The notes beneath the pieces were generated by a model. That model searched no databases. It saw only the letters and a program-made list of their open reading frames with translations, and had not been told where the DNA came from. The position numbers and the translations under genes are program-made. Shown one piece after another: positions 17,715 to 25,823 of a stretch of 64,000 nt of DNA (its first letter is position 1; each line of letters starts with the position of its first letter). This DNA comes from Actinomycetes bacterium (GTDB lineage: Bacteria; Actinomycetota; Acidimicrobiia; Acidimicrobiales; SZUA-35): NCBI GenBank assembly GCA_024227975.1, contig JAAETV010000002.1, positions 7,552-71,551 on the forward strand, read 5' to 3'.

Positions 17715-18344
17715 TCAGGACGGTGTCCGACGATTCACCGTTGCCATTGTCCGCTCCACCCCTTCGGAGATGAGTTGTTCGACGGCATCCGCGGCCCTCT
17801 CGATTGCATCATCGAGGATCTCCCGATCAGCCTTGCCTGGTCGTCGCAGAACCCAGTCGGAACCCGACTGGGAGACGGGTGGCCTGCCCACTCCGATGCG
17901 TAGCCGGATGTATTCCGTCGTTCCCAGATGGTGGGTGATGGAGCGTAGGCCGTTGTGACCGGCTAGCCCGCCGCCCGCTTTCAGCCGGAGGCGCCCGGTC
18001 TCGAGATCGAGTTCGTCGTGCACGATCACGATGTGGTGGGCCTCTTGGATGCCGTAGCTCTGAACCAGGAGACGCACCGCCTCACCGGAGTTGTTCACGA
18101 ACGTCTGGGGGAACGACAACACGATCCGTTGGTCGCTCATGAGAACACCCGCCGCCAGGGCCCGAGCCTTGGTTTTACGCAGGCGGGTATCAGCCCTGGC
18201 AGCCAGACAAGCCACGACGGCAGCACCGACATTGTGACGGGTGCCTTCGAACTGCTCTCCGGGGTTTCCCAACCCAACGATGAGCAGGTCGGCTGGTGTG
18301 CCCTTGCGACCCGGCCTACCCAGGCGACGAGCGAACTGAGACAC
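17715..18344 (-). CDS. pth: Peptidyl-tRNA hydrolase
   Basis: 209 residues; a basic N-terminal extension of about 18 residues precedes the usual LLIVGLGNPG start. Pth releases peptides from prematurely dropped peptidyl-tRNA. Conserved elements are TRHNVG (catalytic His), SFPQTFVNNSGEAV, HDELDL (Asp) and GGGLAGHNGLRS. It sits 9 nt after rplY and 1 nt before mfd in a common actinobacterial order rplY-pth-mfd. Confidence 0.97.
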   Translation of the reverse strand: MSQFARRLGRPGRKGTPADLLIVGLGNPGEQFEGTRHNVGAAVVACLAARADTRLRKTKARALAAGVLMSDQRIVLSFPQTFVNNSGEAVRLLVQSYGIQEAHHIVIVHDELDLETGRLRLKAGGGLAGHNGLRSITHHLGTTEYIRLRIGVGRPPVSQSGSDWVLRRPGKADREILDDAIERAADAVEQLISEGVERTMATVNRRTPS

Positions 18345-18353
18345 CCGTTGGTG

Positions 18354-19034
18354 CTACTCCTCGCCGCCGTCAGAGGAATCGGCAGCCTCGCCACCTTCGC
18401 CGTCGCCATCTTCGCCGTCGGCATCGGCTCCCTCTTCGGCAAACTCCTCGTCTTCGGACAAGCCCATCTTGGCTGCCCGTGAGATCACAGGGGTGACAAC
18501 AGAGATCTCTTCCGAGACCAAGCTGGTGACGCCAGCCGGGAAGACGAGGTCACTGACTGCGATTCTGCGATCCAGGGTGAGGGTTGATAGATCGGCTTCG
18601 ATCTCATCGGGAATGTTGAGAGGTGAGACCTCGACCTCGATCTCGAATATCTTCTGCTCTACCATGCCGCCTTCATTGGTGACGGCGCTGGCATCACCAA
18701 CGAGCTTGATTGGGACCTTCACCTTGATCGACTGGCTGAGATCGACTCGCATGAAATCAGCGTGGGTGACCACCCGCTTGATCGGATGGCGCTGCACCGA
18801 TCGGACGATGACGGTTTCGCTGGCGCCACCGTCAACGTCGAGCTCGATGACGGTATTGAGCCCGGCGGCCGTCTTCAGGGCGTCGCGGAGCTCGGCATAG
18901 TCGACGGCAATGGTAAGAGGGTCCTTGCCAAGGCCGTAGATGACGCCCGGCAGCTTGCCCTCGGCGCGCAGACGGCGTGACGGACGGGAGCCAAGGGCAC
19001 GGCCGGCTGTCGCAGTTACAACGGTCTGATCCAT
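18354..19034 (-). CDS. rplY: 50S ribosomal protein L25/general stress protein Ctc
   Basis: 226 residues from the ATG at 19034, preceded by GAAGGA; a longer in-frame version reading upstream lacks family similarity. The L25 domain that binds 5S rRNA (about 1-95, with RRLRAEGKLPGVIYG) is followed by the CTC-type beta domain (about 96-195) and an acidic Glu/Asp/Gly-rich tail of about 35 residues, as usual in actinobacterial L25. It is the first gene of the rplY-pth-mfd unit, with 150 bp separating it from prs. Confidence 0.96.
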   Translation of the reverse strand: MDQTVVTATAGRALGSRPSRRLRAEGKLPGVIYGLGKDPLTIAVDYAELRDALKTAAGLNTVIELDVDGGASETVIVRSVQRHPIKRVVTHADFMRVDLSQSIKVKVPIKLVGDASAVTNEGGMVEQKIFEIEVEVSPLNIPDEIEADLSTLTLDRRIAVSDLVFPAGVTSLVSEEISVVTPVISRAAKMGLSEDEEFAEEGADADGEDGDGEGGEAADSSDGGEE

Positions 19035-19188
19035 CGAAGCGTCCTTCAAGAGAGGTCTCACGGCGTGATAGGGGCCAGGGGACCGAAATCCATAGGCTCG
19101 TACCAGGGCCCGAGCACCGAGATGGTCGAGCCGGGTCAAACGCCAGCTTGAAAGTCTACCGCCGGAACCGGCAAAGTCGGTTCGCCGC

Positions 19189-20169
19189 CTAGCTGTGGTT
19201 TTGGCCGTCGAAGATTCGGCTGACCGAGGTGTCTTCGAACACGGCTCGGATGGCATCAGCGATGATGGGGGCCACTGTCAGCACTTCCAGTTTGTCGAAA
19301 CGCTTGTCGCTACCGATTGGCAAGGTGTCGGTCACAATGACCCGATCGAGTACCGAGTTCTTCAACCGATCAACGGCTGGCCCGCTGAACACCCCGTGGG
19401 TTGCGGCCGCCAGCACCGTATGGGCCCCCCGCTCCACCAGCAGCTCGGCCGCCTGGCAGATGGTACCTGCGGTGTCGATCATGTCGTCGATCAACACGCA
19501 TTCGCGACCGGTGACCTCGCCGACGACGTCTTTGGCCTCTACAACGTTCATCTGCCCAGTGACTCGACGCTTGTGGACAATGGCCAGATCGGCGTCGAGT
19601 TGTTGGGCGTAGCGCTCAGCGACCTTCACCCGACCAGCATCAGGTGAGACGACGACGAGGTCATCACCCAAGGCCGTGAGCCGGTCGACGAGGACGGGCA
19701 TGGCCAGCAGGTGGTCGACGGGGCCGTTGAAAAAACCCTGGATCTGACCGCTGTGCAGATCGATGGAGACCAGACGATTGGCTCCCGCCGCCTTGAACAG
19801 GTCGGCGACGAGACGGGCCGTGATCGGCTCTCGCCCCTCTGACTTGCGGTCTTGGCGGCCGTAACCGTAGAAGGGCATGACGGCCGTGATCCGCTTGGCC
19901 GAAGCTCGCCGGGCGGCATCGACCATGATCAAGTGCTCCATGATCGAGTCGTTGACCGAACGGCCGTCGAGCTCACCATGGCTCTGGACGATGAAAACGT
20001 CGGACCCTCGGACCGACTGGGCAAACCGGCAATGGGTCTCACCACTGGCAAACTGGCTGACATAGGCCTCGGTCACTTCGACACCGAGGCGGCTGGCAAT
20101 CAGCTCGGTCAACTCCTCGCTGTGACGACCGGCAAACAAGTGCAGCTTCTTGGTCGTGACTACTTCCAT
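19189..20169 (-). CDS. prs: Ribose-phosphate pyrophosphokinase
   Basis: 326 residues. Converts ribose 5-phosphate and ATP to PRPP for purine, pyrimidine, NAD, His and Trp synthesis. Features include FASGETHCRF, the catalytic flexible loop YGYGRQDRK, SIDLHSGQIQGFF, and the PRPP-binding VLIDDMIDTAGT. It follows the glmU-like gene with a 106-bp gap, an order (glmU-prs-ctc-pth-mfd) conserved across actinobacteria and firmicutes. Confidence 0.97.
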   Translation of the reverse strand: MEVVTTKKLHLFAGRHSEELTELIASRLGVEVTEAYVSQFASGETHCRFAQSVRGSDVFIVQSHGELDGRSVNDSIMEHLIMVDAARRASAKRITAVMPFYGYGRQDRKSEGREPITARLVADLFKAAGANRLVSIDLHSGQIQGFFNGPVDHLLAMPVLVDRLTALGDDLVVVSPDAGRVKVAERYAQQLDADLAIVHKRRVTGQMNVVEAKDVVGEVTGRECVLIDDMIDTAGTICQAAELLVERGAHTVLAAATHGVFSGPAVDRLKNSVLDRVIVTDTLPIGSDKRFDKLEVLTVAPIIADAIRAVFEDTSVSRIFDGQNHS

Positions 20170-20275
20170 CGGCCGATCTCTCCCGCCCTGTCGAACCGGT
20201 GCCGGGAGTGGCAGGAATCGAGGGGCGTACCTAGCGGGGACACGTACTCAGTTTTGTCTCACTCGGGATCGAAGA

Positions 20276-21433
20276 TCAACTACCAGCATAGAACGGACCC
20301 GTGGCCGTCCCCGAAACGACATGGACGCCGGGCGCGAGCACAGCGAAGGGGCCGACGGTGCAGTCGTCACCGATCTTGGCCAGGGTTGCTGTCACCTTCT
20401 CGATCTTGGTCCCCTTGCCGACCTCACAGCGATCAAGCCGGGCGTCGGGACCGAGCTCGCAGCCGTCGCCAATGGTGGTGGCACCCTGCAGAATGGTGCC
20501 AGGGAAGATGGTGACGTCGGTGCCGAGGGTGACGGTGGCATCGATGTAGGTCCGATCGGGATCGACCATGGTCACCCCCATCGACAGCCAGTAATGATTT
20601 GTCCGGCGCCTGAGCTCGGCCTCCGCCTCGGCCAACTGGTGACGGTTGCCGACCGGAATCAGATCTTGGGCGCTGTCAACGAGCGCCGATTCGCAGGCGT
20701 GACCGGACGAAGCCAGGACTTCGACGACGTCAGACAGATGGAACGCTCCGGCCGGGTTATCGGCGGCGGTGCGACGGATAGCGGGGGCCAGCAGACCCCG
20801 TCTGATGCAGAACACACCGGTCGCGATCTCGGCCGGGGGCGTTTGCTCCTGGTCGGCTTCGCTGGCATCCCCGGCCATCGACGGTCGATGGCGACGCCCA
20901 AGCCGTGACTTGTCGAAGATGTCATCGGCAGCCAGCCCGTCGCTGCTGATGGCGCTGATGCTGCCATGGCGATCACGAACGATCCGGCCTGCTCCATCGT
21001 CAGCACTACCTTTGACCGTGAGCACGGTGCATGCGGCCCGGGTGGCAGCATGAGCCAGAAGCATCTGTTCGATCATGGCGGGGCGTAGCAGGGGCAGCTC
21101 AGCCGGCACGATCAGGACGTCCTCGTCATCGTTGAAGTCATCGAATCCGCTGAGGCCGCCAAGGACGGCATCACCGGTGCCACGGTCAATTTTTTGCTCG
21201 ACGAAACGCACAGGGAACCCTGGTGGGTCCTCCAGCAGCCGCTTACTGATGCGACCCCCTTCGGGTCCAGTAACGACAACGCCTTGTCGAACCCCGACCG
21301 CGGCCAAGGTGTCGAGGACATAGGAGGCCATGGCGCGACCGCACAGGAGATGGATCGGCTTGGGCCGGGCGGAGCGCATCGGCGCCCCCGAGCTGGTAGC
21401 GACGACCAGACCTGACATCGATCTATTGCTCAT
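20276..21433 (-). CDS. GlmU-like protein, truncated and with degenerate nucleotidyltransferase motif
   Basis: 385 residues from the ATG at 21433, preceded by GAGGA. Position before prs and overall layout match GlmU, the bifunctional enzyme making UDP-GlcNAc. The N-terminal pyrophosphorylase signature LAAGxGTRMxS has become VATSSGAPMRS, losing the second-position Gly and the catalytic Arg while keeping PKPIH. The metal Asp region reads VPAELPLL. The conserved GV..DP..TYID hinge is present, but the left-handed helix stops soon after CTVGPFAVLAPG, so the acetyltransferase active-site half found in 450-480 residue GlmU proteins is missing. No downstream frame restores it. Likely a divergent or inactive GlmU paralogue; alternatively an adapted sugar-nucleotide enzyme. 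Confidence 0.8.
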   Translation of the reverse strand: MSNRSMSGLVVATSSGAPMRSARPKPIHLLCGRAMASYVLDTLAAVGVRQGVVVTGPEGGRISKRLLEDPPGFPVRFVEQKIDRGTGDAVLGGLSGFDDFNDDEDVLIVPAELPLLRPAMIEQMLLAHAATRAACTVLTVKGSADDGAGRIVRDRHGSISAISSDGLAADDIFDKSRLGRRHRPSMAGDASEADQEQTPPAEIATGVFCIRRGLLAPAIRRTAADNPAGAFHLSDVVEVLASSGHACESALVDSAQDLIPVGNRHQLAEAEAELRRRTNHYWLSMGVTMVDPDRTYIDATVTLGTDVTIFPGTILQGATTIGDGCELGPDARLDRCEVGKGTKIEKVTATLAKIGDDCTVGPFAVLAPGVHVVSGTATGPFYAGS

Positions 21434-21583
21434 GGCTTCCTCACGCTCACGCCTGCGCCTCTGCCGAGACCAGCCTTGCTCAATCAGACCGTAACCCCAA
21501 ATCACGGCCGGATGGCTGCATGCTCGCCGGATTGGCAAACCCACCCCGAAGGCCGGTGGGCTCACACCGGGCGTCGACCAGGG

Positions 21584-21626
21584 CAGAAAAACGACAAGGG
21601 CCGGCGCCCAGGTGGGGCCAGCCCTT
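21584..21626 (-). terminator. Rho-independent terminator after tRNA-Gln
   Basis: Minus-strand hairpin with 10-bp arms 21617-21626 and 21596-21605 (one U-G wobble), followed by GUCGUUUUU. It lies about 70 nt downstream of the tRNA and upstream of the glmU-like gene. Confidence 0.8.
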
Positions 21627-21692
21627 GCGTATCGGGGATATTGCTCCATCGGCTCCGGAAGGTCGGAACTTGAGTACTTGGTACCGATGATT

Positions 21693-21768
21693 TGGTTCGC
21701 GGGGCAGGGCTCGAACCTGCAACCCCCAGATTCAAAGTCTGGTGTTCTGCCAGTTGAACTACCCGCGA
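21693..21768 (-). tRNA. tRNA-Gln (UUG anticodon)
   Basis: The minus strand folds into a complete cloverleaf: acceptor TCGCGGG paired with CCCGCGA, D-arm with AGTTCAACTGG, anticodon stem CCAGA/TCTGG around loop CTTTGAA giving anticodon TTG, and T-arm GCAGG-TTCGAGC-CCTGC. The discriminator A and an encoded CCA (21693-21695) follow. It is transcribed alone, with a terminator downstream. Confidence 0.96.
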
Positions 21769-21892
21769 CCGGGCTGAATGCTTGCAAGAACCAACGCTAG
21801 CGCCTCTGAAGGGTGACCGAGGGGCATATTGGCCAACAGGAGTGGCTCTTCAGGTGGCGATGGTTCAAGCTTCGGCTAGCCTCCACAACTTC

Positions 21893-21991
21893 ATGGGATC
21901 GCTGATCAAGAAGCGCCGTAAGCGCATGAGGAAGAAGAAGCACCGCAAGCTGCTGAAGCGGACTCGCGTCCAGCGTCGTAACAAGAAGTAG
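21893..21991 (+). CDS. Small ribosomal protein bS22 (AURKAIP1/COX24-type)
   Basis: 32 residues, MGSLIKKRRKRMRKKK followed by HRKLLKRTRVQRRNKK. It is almost entirely basic and matches the actinobacterial bS22 protein first seen in mycobacterial ribosome structures, which belongs to the AURKAIP1/COX24 family. The ATG at 21893 is in a plus-strand island between the minus-strand tRNA and ispE. A longer reading from 21782 would be read from the region just upstream of the tRNA and is not supported. Confidence 0.9.
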   Translation: MGSLIKKRRKRMRKKKHRKLLKRTRVQRRNKK

Positions 21992-22031
21992 GACGCCAGA
22001 GCAGTCCTCTCTTCGTTGGGGGACATGTCAG

Positions 22032-22796
22032 CTATCGGATTGCGGGAACGGTGTTGGCTACGACCCTGCCGGCCCCGGGGTGAGCCCCATAGACGAACCA
22101 GGTTGATCCACTCCCGGCTAGCTGGGGTTGACACCCGGTCGCTTCGGCCAGCTCGTGGCGCCAGCGGCCCAGCTCCGGCCTGACCTCGAGAGCGGCCAGT
22201 TCCAGATCATTGTCGCCAGGGACCCGGCGCTCACTCAGGTTGTCCCAGGCTCGGTAGACCTCAGCCGTCGGGCAGTGGACCGGAGGGGTGAGGAGGGTGA
22301 CCGTCTTGGCCTCGAACGGCAGTGGGGTCACCACCTCCCCCATACCACTCACCCGGGCTCTCCCCCCGATCAGGCAGAAGGCGACATCGGCCCCGAGCTC
22401 GAAAGCGGCCTGTTCCAGATCGTCGAACCCAGCCCACCGCAAGATGGCGGCGGCGTCGGCCGAACCCCCACCCAACCCAGCCCCCTCAGGAATCCGTTTG
22501 GTCACCGTGACTTCGGCCACCCGACCTACCAGGCGTAGGGCCTTGGCCACGAGATCATGCTCGATGGACGCGATGGTCGGCACCAGCCCGAGGTAGCGGA
22601 CCTCGCTATCGGCCTCGACACGGCGAGGGCAGACGGTGAGCTGGTCGTGAAGGTCAAGGGTGACCATCTCGGCATCGATTGTATGGAGACCGTCAGCGCG
22701 AGTCTTCGAGCCCAGACGCAGCCCGAGGGTCAACTTGGCCGGGGCGACGAGGCGCTCGACAGCCCCTCGGCTACCAGCGTGGCCTCCGGGACTCAC
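22032..22796 (-). CDS. ispE: 4-diphosphocytidyl-2-C-methyl-D-erythritol kinase
   Basis: 254 residues from a GTG at 22796 that overlaps the rsmA stop (GTGA). IspE phosphorylates CDP-methylerythritol in the MEP isoprenoid pathway. GHMP-kinase motifs are VAPAKLTLGL, the P-loop PEGAGLGGGSADAAA with the catalytic Asp, and the C-terminal AGSGSTWF. The usual Asn of PAKIN is Thr here. The tatD-rsmA-ispE order is common in actinobacteria. Confidence 0.95.
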   Translation of the reverse strand: MSPGGHAGSRGAVERLVAPAKLTLGLRLGSKTRADGLHTIDAEMVTLDLHDQLTVCPRRVEADSEVRYLGLVPTIASIEHDLVAKALRLVGRVAEVTVTKRIPEGAGLGGGSADAAAILRWAGFDDLEQAAFELGADVAFCLIGGRARVSGMGEVVTPLPFEAKTVTLLTPPVHCPTAEVYRAWDNLSERRVPGDNDLELAALEVRPELGRWRHELAEATGCQPQLAGSGSTWFVYGAHPGAGRVVANTVPAIR

Positions 22797-23611
22797 GGCA
22801 TCACCCTAGCCAGGGCAATCCAGGAGCCAAGGTCGAGCTGCTCGGCCCTGGCCGTTGGGTCTACCCCCGCCCCTTCCAGCTCAGCCGCCGACACCAAGGA
22901 GGCGAGCGAACGACGAATCATCTTGCGCCGTTGGCCGAACCCAGCCCGGACCAGCTCCCGGACCCGGTCGTAGGAGACATCGGTTGGCTGATTGTCGTGG
23001 CGGACCAACTCGACCAGGACTGAAGAGACCTTGGGGCGGGGTAGGAAGAGATCGGGCTTGACCGTCCCCACGATTCGAATCGAGGCCCAGTAGGAGGCCA
23101 GCACCGACGGGATGCCGTAGGTGCGACTCCCGGGACCGGCCGAGAGCCGCTCGCCCGCCTCTTGTTGGACCATGACAACGAATCGTCGCAGTCGGGTTTG
23201 GGAGGCCAACAGATCCAGAACCAGTGGGGTCGCGATGTTGTATGGAAGATTGGCGACGACCTTCCAGTCGTGGCGGCCGAGCGATGTCTCCCAGTCGAAG
23301 GTCCTGGCATCGTGGTTATGGATCTCGACGTCGCAGCCGGCTGTTTGCTCGGTGAGGGGTGGGATCAGGTATCGGTCGACCTCCAGGGCCAGCACAGAGG
23401 CTCCGGCCGCGCACAAGCCAAGAGTCAGCGATCCCAGCCCGGCCCCGATCTCGACCACCCGATCGCCAGGTTCGATGTCGGCCAGACGAACGATCTTGTC
23501 GACCATCCCACCGTCGCACAGGAAGTTCTGGCCGAGCGCCCGGCTCGGGCTCAGCCCATGGCTGTCGAGTAGTTCTCGGATCTGAGAGCGATTGAGGTGG
23601 GTGGCTGTCAT
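22793..23611 (-). CDS. rsmA: 16S rRNA dimethyladenosine transferase
   Basis: 272 residues from the ATG at 23611; a longer in-frame reading overlaps tatD and lacks similarity. RsmA (KsgA) dimethylates A1518 and A1519 of 16S rRNA late in 30S maturation. Motifs are ALGQNFLCD, the SAM loop VEIGAGLGSLT, the catalytic NLPYNIATPL, and PRPKVSSVLVEL. No clear Shine-Dalgarno precedes the ATG; the tatD stop is only 29 nt upstream, so reinitiation is plausible. Confidence 0.95.
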   Translation of the reverse strand: MTATHLNRSQIRELLDSHGLSPSRALGQNFLCDGGMVDKIVRLADIEPGDRVVEIGAGLGSLTLGLCAAGASVLALEVDRYLIPPLTEQTAGCDVEIHNHDARTFDWETSLGRHDWKVVANLPYNIATPLVLDLLASQTRLRRFVVMVQQEAGERLSAGPGSRTYGIPSVLASYWASIRIVGTVKPDLFLPRPKVSSVLVELVRHDNQPTDVSYDRVRELVRAGFGQRRKMIRRSLASLVSAAELEGAGVDPTARAEQLDLGSWIALARVMP

Positions 23612-23639
23612 GAGGGACCGGTGTGGCTCGCTGGTTCGC

Positions 23640-24389
23640 TCACGAACCCGACCGGAACAGGGCCGACGCATTGGCCGTGGTTGCCTCGGCCAGTGTTTCA
23701 ACTGGCTCACCTCGCAGCTCGGCTAGGAACTCCCCGACGATGGCAACATGGGCCGGCTCATTCGGCCGACCCCGATGGGGAATGGGGGCGAGGTAGGGGG
23801 AGTCAGTTTCGATCAAGAGCCGGTCGAGAGGAGTGATGAGGGCCGCTTCACGCAAATCAGTTGCCGTCTTGAAGGTCACGATGCCGCTGAACGACAAGTA
23901 CGCCCCCCGGGCCAAACAGGCAGTGGCTTCATCGACCCCGCCGGTGAAGCAATGGAAGACTGTCCTTCGAGGGATACCTTCGTCGTCCAGCAGGTCGAGG
24001 GTCTCTGGCCAAGAGTCCCTGGTATGGATGACCAAGGCCAGGTCTCTTGCGTTGGCCAACCCGATCTGGGCCTTGAACACCTCGACTTGAGCCCGACGGG
24101 GCGAATGGTCGTAGTAGTAGTCGAGCCCGCACTCCCCTACCGCAACGATGTTGGGATCGTCGAGAAGGAGGCTCAGTCCCTCAATGCCGGCCTTGGCTTC
24201 GTGGGGATGAACCCCAGCCGTTGCCCACACCGACGGAAACGACGCGGCAACGGTTGCGGCCTCCTGGGAGTCGGCAACCGTGACGCCAACGGTCAGCAGA
24301 CCAGTGACCCCTGCCCGTGCTGCTGCCTCGACAACCTCAGCAGGGTCGGGTTCCAACATGGTGAGGTGGCAGTGACTATCGAACCACAC
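23640..24389 (-). CDS. tatD: TatD family metal-dependent hydrolase/DNase
   Basis: 249 residues. The TIM-barrel metal ligands are visible: DSHCHL (His6, His8), GECGLDYYYD (Glu), VIHTRDSW (His), FHCFTG (His) and ETDSPYLAP (Asp). TatD proteins are Mg-dependent 3'-exonucleases linked to DNA repair. It is followed closely by rsmA and ispE, the usual arrangement. Confidence 0.94.
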   Translation of the reverse strand: MWFDSHCHLTMLEPDPAEVVEAAARAGVTGLLTVGVTVADSQEAATVAASFPSVWATAGVHPHEAKAGIEGLSLLLDDPNIVAVGECGLDYYYDHSPRRAQVEVFKAQIGLANARDLALVIHTRDSWPETLDLLDDEGIPRRTVFHCFTGGVDEATACLARGAYLSFSGIVTFKTATDLREAALITPLDRLLIETDSPYLAPIPHRGRPNEPAHVAIVGEFLAELRGEPVETLAEATTANASALFRSGS

Positions 24390-24410
24390 AGAGACCAGCC
24401 TACGAGGCCC

Positions 24411-25697
24411 CTACCGCAACTTGAGTTGGAGCGCCGACTCCTCATCCACCCCAACCGTGGTGCGCAACCTCGGCCGCACCCGGCCCACCTCCTCGGTCGA
24501 CGGGCAGAAGTCAGTCTCGAGCATGGACTCGACCGGGGCTGCCAGGACGGTTGGGAGGCCTGACTCGGCCGGAACGACCCGGGCGTCACGGACTGCTTCC
24601 AGCTTTTCCAGTTGCCGCTCGAACTGGCGGGTACGGGGCCCTGACAGCTCATCGAAGGCTTTCTGAGCCGTAGTAATGGCACGGCCCATCTTGTCCATGG
24701 GCTCACTCCAGCGCTCCCACTGATCCCGCAAGCCACCAAGGGCGCCGATGATCTCACCACTACGCCGCTCTATGAGGAAGTTATCGACCGATTGGCGGAT
24801 GACAGCCAAGACTGCGAAGAGGGTGACGGGCGAGCAGAGAACGACCTTCTGGCCGATGGCAACATCGATGAGCGTGCTGTCGTGCTCATGGATGAAGCCG
24901 TAGACACTCTCGTTTGGCACGAACAGCAGGAGATAGTCGACGGTCGTCTCGGGGTCGACATAGTCCCGCTCCGTCAGTTCCTTGATCCGCTGCCGCACAT
25001 CTCGCTGGAACTGCTTGGCCAGGCGGACCTTGACCGTCTCGTCGGTCGTCTCCAACCAGCGGCGATAGTTGTCGATCGGGAACTTGACGTCCATGTGGAC
25101 GACATGTTCGTTTGGCAGAAAGAAGGTGTAGTCGGGGATCCCACCAGACCGCAGCTTGGTCTGCTTGGCATAGCTGACCCCTTCGATGAAGCCAGCCGAG
25201 CGCAGCACATCTTCAGCCATCCGCTCCCCCCACTGGCCCCGAGCCTTGGGGGAAGCCAGGGCTCGTTCCAGGGATTGGGTCGTATCGGCCAGGGTCGAGG
25301 TGACCCGGAATGCCTGCTCCAATCCATTGGTGAGCTGACCGGCCTGTTGGGCGCTCTCCTTCTGGAGATCAGCCACCAGACCCGAAACACGCCTCAGCTC
25401 GGCATTGACGGTCTCCACCTGGTGGCTCATCGAGTCGCGCTCGCGATCGATCACGATCTTGCCCGCCTCCAGCTGATCGCCAAGCTTCGACGACGCCACC
25501 GACAAGATGGTGTTGACCGCAGCTTGCATACTCTCGGCCTGCTCGTTGCGAAGCACTTCGACAGCCCGATCGACGCTGGCTGCCAATTCCTGGCGATGGT
25601 CGGGGGCGACTGACTGGCCCTGGTTGACCAGGAACCAGCCGATAGCAAACCCGACGACAACGGCCGCGGCGATGGCAAGTACAAGGAGAATGACCAT
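24411..25697 (-). CDS. rmuC: DNA recombination protein RmuC
   Basis: 428 residues from the ATG at 25697. A TTG at 25715 would add six residues, but a -10-like TACGGT ends 7 nt before the ATG, predicting a leaderless transcript that begins at it. An N-terminal membrane helix (about 3-25) and a long coiled coil (about 35-140) precede the RmuC nuclease-like domain (about 145-370) with GQWGERMAEDVLRSAGF, FPIDNYRRW and LLFVPNESVY. RmuC limits DNA inversions and acts on stalled forks. A PafBC-type promoter motif just upstream fits damage induction. Confidence 0.94.
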   Translation of the reverse strand: MVILLVLAIAAAVVVGFAIGWFLVNQGQSVAPDHRQELAASVDRAVEVLRNEQAESMQAAVNTILSVASSKLGDQLEAGKIVIDRERDSMSHQVETVNAELRRVSGLVADLQKESAQQAGQLTNGLEQAFRVTSTLADTTQSLERALASPKARGQWGERMAEDVLRSAGFIEGVSYAKQTKLRSGGIPDYTFFLPNEHVVHMDVKFPIDNYRRWLETTDETVKVRLAKQFQRDVRQRIKELTERDYVDPETTVDYLLLFVPNESVYGFIHEHDSTLIDVAIGQKVVLCSPVTLFAVLAVIRQSVDNFLIERRSGEIIGALGGLRDQWERWSEPMDKMGRAITTAQKAFDELSGPRTRQFERQLEKLEAVRDARVVPAESGLPTVLAAPVESMLETDFCPSTEEVGRVRPRLRTTVGVDEESALQLKLR

Positions 25698-25704
25698 GCC
25701 AGGG

Positions 25705-25726
25705 ACCGTAGACAAGCCCTGTGACA
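25705..25726 (-). promoter_or_regulatory. Putative LexA-independent damage promoter of rmuC
   Basis: Minus strand reads TGTCACAG, 8 nt, then TACGGT; the element is preceded by TGAC. This has the spacing of the mycobacterial RecA-NDp/PafBC promoter (TGTCRGTG-N8-TAnnnT). Exactly 7 nt separate TACGGT from the rmuC ATG. Confidence 0.65.
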
Positions 25727-25823
25727 GTCAGCTTGAACGCGGTTGCGGCCCGCACCATCAGCGCACGGACCGCAACATGTCTCAAGGGGTGGTCCCTCAC
25801 CTGGAGGGCCTTGTCGGGGCCTG

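Noticed and set aside
21434..21787. Long N-terminal extension of the GlmU-like gene reading back through the tRNA
   Set aside because: It crosses the complete tRNA-Gln and its terminator, and the ATG at 21433 has a good ribosome site.
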